This document shows, piece after piece, positions 5,592 through 10,533 of a stretch of 10,533 nt of DNA. The DNA is from an uncultured Oscillibacter sp. (lineage in GTDB: Bacteria > Bacillota > Clostridia > Oscillospirales > Oscillospiraceae): positions 1-10,533 of the forward strand of contig UQUC01000072.1 of the NCBI GenBank assembly GCA_900544105.1. Direction: 5' to 3'. The position numbers and the translations under genes are program-made. The stretch's first letter is position 1, and the number at the start of each line of letters is the position of its first letter. The notes under the pieces were generated by a model that saw only the letters and a program-made list of their open reading frames with translations, had not been told where the DNA came from and did no database searches.

Positions 5592-6457
5592 GATACCAAG
5601 GCATGGTCTACCGTCCGCCCTCTGAGGCGTACAGCCTCATCGTGCAGGTGACCTACGGTTGCAGCCACAATACCTGCGCCTTTTGCAGCATGTACAAGGA
5701 AAAGCGCTTTGCCCTGCGGCCTCTGCATGAGGTCCTGGAGGATTTCCAGATGGCCCGGCAGCGCTACCGCAGCGTCCGACGTATTTTTCTGGCGGACGGT
5801 GACGCACTGATCCGAAAGGCCAGTGAACTGTACACAATTCTGGATACCATCCGAGAGCTGTTTCCGGAGTGCGAGCGGGTCACCAGCTACGCCTCTCCCA
5901 GCAGCATCCGCCTGCGGACGGACGAGGAGCTGCAAACCCTCCGGGCCAAAGGCCTGACCATGGTCTACATGGGATTGGAATCTGGCAGTGACAAGGTCCT
6001 CACCCTCATGCGCAAGGGGCACCCTGCCGCCGAGATCATCGAAACGGGGCAGAAGGTCCGCAGAAACGGCATGGCACTATCCGTCACTGCCATCACCGGT
6101 CTGGGCGGCCCGGAACTGCTGGAGGAACACGCCATCAAGACCGCCGAGGCTTTCAATGCCATGAACCCGGAATACATTGGAATGCTGACGCTGATGGTGG
6201 AGCCGGGAACGCCTCTGTATGACTGGGTCCATGACGGCAGCTTCCGTCTGCTGGACCAGCATCAGGTGTTGAAGGAAACGGAGCTGCTGGTCTCTCACTT
6301 CGATAGCCCCGGCAGTGTGTTCCGCATGAATCATGCCAGCAACTATCTGGATCTCCGGGGCACCCTGAATCAGGACCGGGATGCTCTGCTGGCCAAGATC
6401 CATCAGGCTGAGCAGGATCTCAGCTGTCTGCGGCCCGAAAGCTGGCGCGGATTGTAA
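5588..6457 (+). CDS. Radical SAM protein of unknown function (Elp3/MiaB-like fold)
   Basis: A 289-residue radical S-adenosylmethionine enzyme. The [4Fe-4S] ligands are Cys25, Cys30 and Cys33 in GCSHNTCAFCSMY, a Cx4Cx2C spacing rather than the common Cx3Cx2C. Further features fit the radical SAM barrel: FLADGDAL, the MGLESGSDKVL segment that contacts SAM, and ITGLGGPELLEEHA. No extra C-terminal iron-sulfur cysteine cluster, TRAM or methyltransferase domain is visible, so it is probably not a MiaB- or RimO-type methylthiotransferase. The start at 5588 overlaps the aminotransferase stop by four bases (ATGA), with GGAG 11 bases upstream. The substrate is unknown; the tight coupling suggests work on the same metabolite or in the same pathway as the aminotransferase. 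A strong terminator follows directly. Superfamily is certain, function is not. Confidence 0.88.
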   Translation: MRYQGMVYRPPSEAYSLIVQVTYGCSHNTCAFCSMYKEKRFALRPLHEVLEDFQMARQRYRSVRRIFLADGDALIRKASELYTILDTIRELFPECERVTSYASPSSIRLRTDEELQTLRAKGLTMVYMGLESGSDKVLTLMRKGHPAAEIIETGQKVRRNGMALSVTAITGLGGPELLEEHAIKTAEAFNAMNPEYIGMLTLMVEPGTPLYDWVHDGSFRLLDQHQVLKETELLVSHFDSPGSVFRMNHASNYLDLRGTLNQDRDALLAKIHQAEQDLSCLRPESWRGL

Positions 6458-6466
6458 TTTTCAAGC

Positions 6467-6512
6467 AAAACCACCTGACCGGAGCAGTCCGGTCAGGTGG
6501 TTTTTGTTTGTT
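6467..6512 (+). terminator. Rho-independent terminator of the aminotransferase/radical SAM operon
   Basis: A 13-bp GC-rich stem (6471-6483 with 6488-6500), extended by four A-T pairs, has a GCAG loop and is followed by a T-rich tract (6501-6517). It separates this operon from the ygeY promoter about 30 bases on. Confidence 0.95.
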
Positions 6513-6542
6513 TTCTCCAAAACTGACCGGCGCAAATTTTGT

Positions 6543-6570
6543 TTGACACTGTTTGGAATCGTGCTATGAT
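6543..6570 (+). promoter_or_regulatory. Promoter of the ygeY-ygeW-arcC operon
   Basis: TTGACA (6543-6548) and TATGAT (6565-6570) are separated by 16 bases, and the -10 is extended by TGC (6562-6564). The leader before the ATG is about 50 bases. A strong terminator upstream makes this the start of a new transcription unit. Confidence 0.8.
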
Positions 6571-6629
6571 AAGGGTGAACGCACCCCCGCATACGCACTT
6601 TGTAAAACCGGATCATGGAGGGTAATGAT

Positions 6630-8039
6630 ATGGATTTTGAAGCGATCAAGGCTGCGGCCCAAAACTATCAGGCGGACATGACCCGCTTCCTGCGGGAAAT
6701 GATCTCTCACCCCAGCGAAAGCTGCGAGGAACGTGAGGTCGTCCACTGCATCAAGGCCGAGATGGAGCATCTGGGCTATGACAAGGTGGAGATCGATGGT
6801 CTTGGCAACGTCATCGGCTGGATGGGCGATGGTGAGAAGATCATCGCCATCGACTCCCACATCGACACCGTGGGCATCGGCAACCTCTCCAACTGGGAGG
6901 CTGACCCCTACGAGGGCTATGAGACCGAGGACGTGATCTACGGCCGGGGCGGTTCCGACCAGGAGGGCGGCATGGCCTCCGCCGTTTACGGCGCCAAGAT
7001 CATGAAGGATCTGGGGCTGATCCCTGAAGGTTATAAGATCATGGTGGTCGGTTCCGTGCAGGAGGAGGACTGCGACGGTATGTGCTGGCAGTACATCGTC
7101 AACAAGGTCTTTAACGGTCCTGAGGACGCCAGAAGCAAGATCGAGTTTGTTATCTCCACTGAGCCTACCGACGGCGGCATCTACCGGGGTCACCGTGGCC
7201 GCATGGAGATCCGCGTGGATGTAAAGGGCATCTCCTGCCACGGCTCCGCTCCGGAACGGGGAGACAACGCCATCTACAAAATGGCCGATATTCTCCAGAA
7301 CATCCGCTCTCTCAACGAAAACGGCGACGGCCCCTCCAACGAGATCAAGGGCCTGGTAAAGATGCTGAACCCGGCGTTCAACCCAGAGCACGCTGAGGAC
7401 GCTCAGTTCCTGGGCCGTGGCACCTGCACCGTGTCCCAGATCTTCTATACCTCTCCCTCCCGCTGCGCTGTGGCGGATAGCTGCGCCATTTCCGTGGATC
7501 GTCGCATGACCGCCGGCGAGACCTGGGATTCCTGCCTGAAGGAGATCGAGGCTCTGCCCGCCGTCCAGAAGTATAAGGATGATGTAAAGGTCAGCATGTA
7601 TATGTATGACCGGCCCTCCTGGACCGGCGAGGTCTACGAGACCGAGTGCTTCTTCCCCACCTGGATCAACAAGGAGAGCGCCGCTCACGTGCAGGCGCTG
7701 GCTGACGCCCACAAGTCCCTCTGGGGCGAGGCACGCATCGGTCACGCTGACGCCGACCCCAAGTACGACGCCATGCACCTGCGGAACCGCCCCCTCATCG
7801 ACAAGTGGACCTTCTCAACCAACTGCGTGTCCATTCAGGGCCGGTACGGGATCCCCTGCGTGGGCTTCGGCCCCGGCGCGGAATCGCAGGCCCATGCGCC
7901 CAACGAGATCACCTGGAAACAGGACCTCGTGACCTGTGCCGCCCTGTACGCCGCTGTGCCCGGCCTGTACAAGCCGGAAAACAAGACCGCTGACGTCACC
8001 GAGTTCCGCCAGAGCCTGACGGACAACGACATCAAGTGA
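6630..8039 (+). CDS. ygeY: YgeY family selenium metabolism-linked hydrolase (M20 metallopeptidase)
   Basis: A 469-residue cytoplasmic di-zinc hydrolase of the M20/ArgE/DapE class. Metal ligands and catalytic residues are in place: His77 and catalytic-loop Asp79 in DSHIDTVG, Asp110 in GGSDQEGG, the base Glu145 and ligand Glu146 in QEEDCDG, Glu178 in STEPTDG, and His422 in SQAHAPNE. A dimerisation (lid) domain occupies roughly residues 190-310. The start is set by GGAGGG (6617-6622) 7 bases before ATG 6630; an ATG at 6615 overlaps that site. In E. coli the homologue lies in the ygeW-ygeX-ygeY-hydA-yqeA group linked to selenium-dependent purine breakdown, and homologous gut clusters are tied to anaerobic urate use. 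The exact substrate is not settled; cleavage of an N-carbamoyl or other amide intermediate is plausible. It is the first gene of the operon. Confidence 0.92.
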   Translation: MDFEAIKAAAQNYQADMTRFLREMISHPSESCEEREVVHCIKAEMEHLGYDKVEIDGLGNVIGWMGDGEKIIAIDSHIDTVGIGNLSNWEADPYEGYETEDVIYGRGGSDQEGGMASAVYGAKIMKDLGLIPEGYKIMVVGSVQEEDCDGMCWQYIVNKVFNGPEDARSKIEFVISTEPTDGGIYRGHRGRMEIRVDVKGISCHGSAPERGDNAIYKMADILQNIRSLNENGDGPSNEIKGLVKMLNPAFNPEHAEDAQFLGRGTCTVSQIFYTSPSRCAVADSCAISVDRRMTAGETWDSCLKEIEALPAVQKYKDDVKVSMYMYDRPSWTGEVYETECFFPTWINKESAAHVQALADAHKSLWGEARIGHADADPKYDAMHLRNRPLIDKWTFSTNCVSIQGRYGIPCVGFGPGAESQAHAPNEITWKQDLVTCAALYAAVPGLYKPENKTADVTEFRQSLTDNDIK

Positions 8040-8045
8040 ATCATG

Positions 8046-8162
8046 AAAGAGGGGACTTTCTCCCCTCTTCAGTTTCCCCCACCAGTGAAACGTTTTCACT
8101 GGTGAATGCCGCCCCAGGCGGCTGGGGCCATGTATTTTTCCAAGGCACATATCCTTGGAAAA
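8046..8162 (+). other. Structured intergenic region with four successive hairpins between ygeY and ygeW
   Basis: Four hairpins follow one another: 8047-8055 with 8061-8069 (9 bp); 8080-8090 with 8094-8104 (11 bp, 3-base loop); a GC-rich element in which GCCGCC-CCA-GGCGGC (8108-8122) competes with GCCCCAG-GCGG-CTGGGGC (8111-8128); and 8136-8145 with 8153-8162 (10 bp). None is followed by a U-tract, so simple termination is unlikely. The region could be a message-stability or processing element, a regulatory leader for ygeW, or an inserted palindromic repeat. Confidence 0.7.
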
Positions 8163-8209
8163 TGATCTGAAACCCCATCAAAATTACATAAAATTCAGGA
8201 GATAGAATT

Positions 8210-9403
8210 ATGTCTAAGACCACGGAACTGGCGCGGCATCTGGAGCGCCTGCATATCAACAACATGTATAAGTCCGACTTTTATTGGACTTGGGACAAGA
8301 CTGATGAGGAATTGGAGGCCATCTTCACCGTAGCCGATGCGCTGCGGGATCTCCGGGAGCGGAATCAGTCCACCCGGATCTTTGATTCCGGTCTGGGTAT
8401 CTCCATCTTCCGGGATAACTCCACCCGCACTCGCTTCTCCTTCGCCTCTGCCTGTAATCTGCTGGGTCTGGAGGTTCAGGATCTGGATGAGAAGAAGTCT
8501 CAGATCGCCCACGGCGAGACCGTCCGGGAAACCGCCAATATGGTGTCCTTCATGGCGGACGTCATCGGCATCCGGGACGATATGTTCATCGGTGAGGGCC
8601 ATAAGTATCAAAAAACCTTCATGGACGCCCTGGACGAAGGCTACCGGGATGGTATCCTGGAGCAGCGGCCCACCCTGGTAAACCTCCAGTGCGATGTGGA
8701 CCACCCAACCCAGTGCATGGCGGATATGTTGCACATCATCCATCAGTTCGGCGGCGTGGAGAACCTCAAGGGCAAGAAGATCGCTATGACCTGGGCCTAT
8801 TCCCCCTCCTACGGTAAGCCCCTGTCCGTTCCGCAGGGCGTCATCGACCTGATGACCCGCTTCGGTATGGATGTGGTGCTGGCTCACCCCGAAGGCTATG
8901 ACGTCATGCCTGAGGTGGAGGAGATCGCCAAGAAGAATGCCGCTGCCACCGGCGGCAGCTACAAGAAGGTCGCCACCATGGAGGAGGCCTTCGACGGCGC
9001 GGATATCGTCTATCCCAAGAGCTGGGCGCCCTTCGCCGCTATGGAGCAGCGCACCAAGCTGTACGCCGCCGGCGATCAGGCGGGCATTGACGCGCTGGAG
9101 CAGAAACTGCTGGCCCAGAACGCCCAGTTTAAAAACTGGACCTGCTCTGAGGACATGATGAAGCGCACCAAGGACGGCAAGGCCCTGTATCTCCACTGCC
9201 TGCCCGCTGACATCACCGGTGTCTCCTGCAAGGAGGGTGAGGTGGACGCCTCCGTGTTCGATCGGTATCTGGTACCCCTCTACAAGGAGGCCAGCTTCAA
9301 GCCCTATATCATCGCCGCCATGATCCTCATGAGTCAGGTGAAGGACCCTGTCTCCTGCCTGCGGGCGCTGGACGGCGCCAATGACAGCCGCAAACGGTTC
9401 TAA
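8210..9403 (+). CDS. ygeW: YgeW family knotted carbamoyltransferase
   Basis: A 397-residue transcarbamylase, longer than ordinary ornithine or aspartate carbamoyltransferases (about 310-335) because of the insertions typical of YgeW. The carbamoyl-phosphate site is intact: SxRTR-type STRTR (71-75), HPTQ (165-168) and HCLP (329-332). The E. coli protein is a trefoil-knotted enzyme whose natural substrate was not identified when it was first described; clusters like this one suggest phosphorolysis of a carbamoylated purine-breakdown product (for example a ureido compound) to give carbamoyl phosphate. That feeds the carbamate kinase encoded next. AGGAG (8197-8201) lies 8 bases before the ATG. 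The gene is flanked by structured spacers on both sides, which may set its dose relative to ygeY and arcC. Family identification is firm; the substrate is inferred. Confidence 0.93.
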   Translation: MSKTTELARHLERLHINNMYKSDFYWTWDKTDEELEAIFTVADALRDLRERNQSTRIFDSGLGISIFRDNSTRTRFSFASACNLLGLEVQDLDEKKSQIAHGETVRETANMVSFMADVIGIRDDMFIGEGHKYQKTFMDALDEGYRDGILEQRPTLVNLQCDVDHPTQCMADMLHIIHQFGGVENLKGKKIAMTWAYSPSYGKPLSVPQGVIDLMTRFGMDVVLAHPEGYDVMPEVEEIAKKNAAATGGSYKKVATMEEAFDGADIVYPKSWAPFAAMEQRTKLYAAGDQAGIDALEQKLLAQNAQFKNWTCSEDMMKRTKDGKALYLHCLPADITGVSCKEGEVDASVFDRYLVPLYKEASFKPYIIAAMILMSQVKDPVSCLRALDGANDSRKRF

Positions 9404-9440
9404 GTTTTACATTTCCTGTTGGACCCTCATAAAAACGACA

Positions 9441-9477
9441 ATAGCGGGGATACTGATTGCATCAGTATCCCCGCTAT
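9441..9477 (+). other. Perfect 17-bp hairpin between ygeW and the carbamate kinase gene
   Basis: ATAGCGGGGATACTGAT (9441-9457) pairs perfectly with 9461-9477 around a TGC loop. It lacks a U-tract on the plus strand, so it is not a classical terminator. On the minus strand TTTTT follows only after five other bases. It is a likely site for RNase processing, or a barrier protecting one part of the message. Confidence 0.8.
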
Positions 9478-9485
9478 GATCATCC

Positions 9486-9503
9486 ATTGTCAGAAATTGT
9501 CAG
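9486..9503 (+). repeat. Short tandem direct repeat upstream of the carbamate kinase gene
   Basis: ATTGTCAG occurs twice (9486-9493 and 9496-9503) with a period of 10 bases, just before the ribosome binding site GAGGA (9508-9512). It could be a regulatory site or chance; nothing else supports a role. Confidence 0.35.
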
Positions 9504-9520
9504 GAATGAGGAACAACAGT

Positions 9521-10456
9521 ATGGGTAAACGAATTGTCATCGCCCTGGGCGGCAACGCGCTGGGCAAAAATCTGCCGGAACAGATGCTGGCGGTAAAGGA
9601 GACCTCCAAGGCCATTGCGGATCTGGTGGGGGCCGGGCATCAGGTCGTAGTGGCCCACGGCAACGGTCCCCAGGTGGGCATGATCCAGAATGCCTTCGCC
9701 GCCTATCGCAAGCAAGAACCCTCTGCCGATGTGATGCCCCTGTCCATGTGCGTGGCCATGAGCCAGGGTTATATCGGCTATGATCTGCAAAATGCTCTGA
9801 GGGAGGAGCTTTTGGACCGGGGCCTTCAGCAGGGCGTTGCCACGATGCTGACGCAGGTGGTAGTGGAAGGAGACGATCCGGCCTTTCAGCACCCAACCAA
9901 GCCCATCGGCGCCTTTATGACCAAGGAGGACGCCGAGAAAATGGCCCGCGAAAAGGGCTGGCACATTGCGGAGGACGCAGGCCGGGGCTGGCGGCAGGTA
10001 GTGGCCTCCCCCAAACCCATATCCGTAGTGGAATTGACCACTGTCCGGGCGCTGGCGGAGGCAGATAACGTGGTCATCGCCTGCGGTGGCGGCGGGATCC
10101 CCGTCATCGCCATGAACCACCATCTCAAGGGCGCCGCTGCGGTCATTGACAAAGATTTCGCCGCGGAGCTGCTGGCGGAACATCTGGATGCCGATATGCT
10201 CATCATCCTCACCGCCGTGGAAAAGGTGGCTGTGAACTTCAACAAACCGAACCAGAAATGGCTGGATGCCCTGACGCCGGAGGAAGCCCGCGCTTATATA
10301 GGCGAGGGGCAGTTCGCTCCCGGCTCCATGCTTCCAAAGGTGGAAGCCGCCGTCAAATTTGCGGAATCCAAGCCCGGCCGCACCGCCCTCATCACCCTGT
10401 TGGAAAAGGCCCGGGACGGCATCGACGGTAAAACCGGCACCCGTATCACCTGCTGA
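9521..10456 (+). CDS. arcC: Carbamate kinase
   Basis: A 311-residue cytoplasmic kinase of the amino-acid kinase fold; E. coli YqeA is the counterpart in the ygeW cluster. It makes ATP from carbamoyl phosphate and ADP, releasing ammonia and CO2. The motifs are complete: IVIALGGNALG (N-terminal phosphate loop), VVVAHGNGPQVGM, SQGYIGYDLQNAL, VVASPKP, VVIACGGGGIPV, AAVIDKDFAAELLA, the nucleotide-binding LIILTAVEKV, and APGSMLPKVEAAVKF. The last reads GSMLPKV where many arginine-deiminase-pathway enzymes have GSMGPKV, which may mark the YqeA-like subgroup. The start at 9521 is set by GAGGA 8 bases upstream; in-frame extension towards 9419 would run through the 17-bp hairpin and is not credible. 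It is the third gene of the operon and the ATP-yielding step. No arginine deiminase gene is visible, so the catabolic carbamoyltransferase partner is YgeW. Confidence 0.93.
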   Translation: MGKRIVIALGGNALGKNLPEQMLAVKETSKAIADLVGAGHQVVVAHGNGPQVGMIQNAFAAYRKQEPSADVMPLSMCVAMSQGYIGYDLQNALREELLDRGLQQGVATMLTQVVVEGDDPAFQHPTKPIGAFMTKEDAEKMAREKGWHIAEDAGRGWRQVVASPKPISVVELTTVRALAEADNVVIACGGGGIPVIAMNHHLKGAAAVIDKDFAAELLAEHLDADMLIILTAVEKVAVNFNKPNQKWLDALTPEEARAYIGEGQFAPGSMLPKVEAAVKFAESKPGRTALITLLEKARDGIDGKTGTRITC

Positions 10457-10475
10457 ACTTCCCCGCCCCCCACAG

Positions 10476-10529
10476 TTGAGTCAAAACCTCCGGCTAAGCC
10501 GGAGGCTTGAGTAAGCCCTATAAGGGCTT
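10476..10529. repeat. Two-hairpin palindromic element, possibly one unit of an interspersed repeat
   Basis: CCTCCGGC-TAA-GCCGGAGG (10487-10505) is followed by AAGCCCT-ATA-AGGGCTT (10513-10529). TTGAGT occurs at 10476-10481, just before the first hairpin, and again after it (10507-10512). Hairpins are perfect but short, and no U-tract follows on +. The layout resembles REP-type intergenic repeats. The window ends here, so its right edge and copy number are unknown. Confidence 0.55.
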
Positions 10530-10533
10530 TATG

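Noticed and set aside
6564..7778. A 404-codon open frame antisense to ygeY
   Set aside because: Mirror of the ygeY coding frame; the sense frame has a full M20 motif set, a strong ribosome binding site and a promoter.
8046..8070. Terminator after ygeY
   Set aside because: The 9-bp hairpin is followed by CAGTTTCCCCC, not a T-tract, and ygeW follows without a convincing promoter of its own. Read-through is more likely.
8195..9196. A 333-codon open frame antisense to ygeW
   Set aside because: The sense strand encodes an intact carbamoyltransferase. The antisense product is low in complexity, rich in Gly, His and Leu, and has no start signal.
9419..9520. A 34-residue extension of carbamate kinase from a TTG
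   Set aside because: It would encode the perfect 17-bp hairpin and has no ribosome binding site. The family starts at MGKRIVIALGGNA, with GAGGA in front.
6630..10456. Selenocysteine-coding TGA in the selenium-linked genes
   Set aside because: The three genes are complete without any in-frame TGA and keep their normal catalytic residues. The selenium link concerns the pathway, not these proteins.

Overview
This window looks like chromosomal DNA of an anaerobic, GC-rich gut Firmicute, probably an Oscillospiraceae-type Clostridium (Flavonifractor, Oscillibacter or a relative). That placement is inferred. It rests on strong GGAGG-type ribosome binding sites, sigma-A promoters, U-tract hairpin terminators, GC-rich codon use, and a gene set (radical SAM protein, ferredoxin:thioredoxin-reductase-like protein, UPF0251/NifX protein, ygeY-ygeW-carbamate kinase) typical of strict anaerobes. 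No tRNA, rRNA, CRISPR array, insertion sequence or prophage gene was seen.

Layout, left to right. (1) 1-164: the tail of a SIMPL-domain (DUF541) protein on +. It converges on a minus-strand block, and each side has its own terminator. (2) 275-2608, minus strand: a compact redox and metal regulatory block. It is transcribed from a near-perfect promoter at 2580-2608 in the order UPF0251-NifX fusion, Crp/Fnr regulator, terminator. A second promoter, carrying a Crp-like box at about -41, then reads a 67-residue ferredoxin:thioredoxin-reductase-like protein and a thioredoxin. (3) 2671-4135, minus strand: a stand-alone MATE efflux transporter with its own promoter and terminator. (4) 4218-6512, plus strand: a class Ic aspartate-type aminotransferase whose stop overlaps the start of a radical SAM protein of unknown function (ATGA overlap), closed by a strong terminator. 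(5) 6543-10456, plus strand: ygeY (M20-family hydrolase), ygeW (knotted carbamoyltransferase) and arcC/yqeA (carbamate kinase). This is the core of the selenium-linked purine and urate fermentation cluster, in which carbamoyl phosphate is used to make ATP. The spacers on both sides of ygeW hold strong hairpins without U-tracts. (6) 10471-10533: paired small palindromes that look like one copy of an interspersed repeat.

The best candidate for a little-described system is the minus-strand redox block. A DNA-binding domain is fused to a cofactor-binding NifX domain, with an in-frame internal ribosome binding site and a Cys/His-rich tail. Translation looks coupled to a Crp-type regulator, whose likely target is the adjacent promoter of a miniature iron-sulfur disulfide reductase and a thioredoxin with an extra cysteine. 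The second candidate is the structured RNA spacer between ygeY and ygeW.
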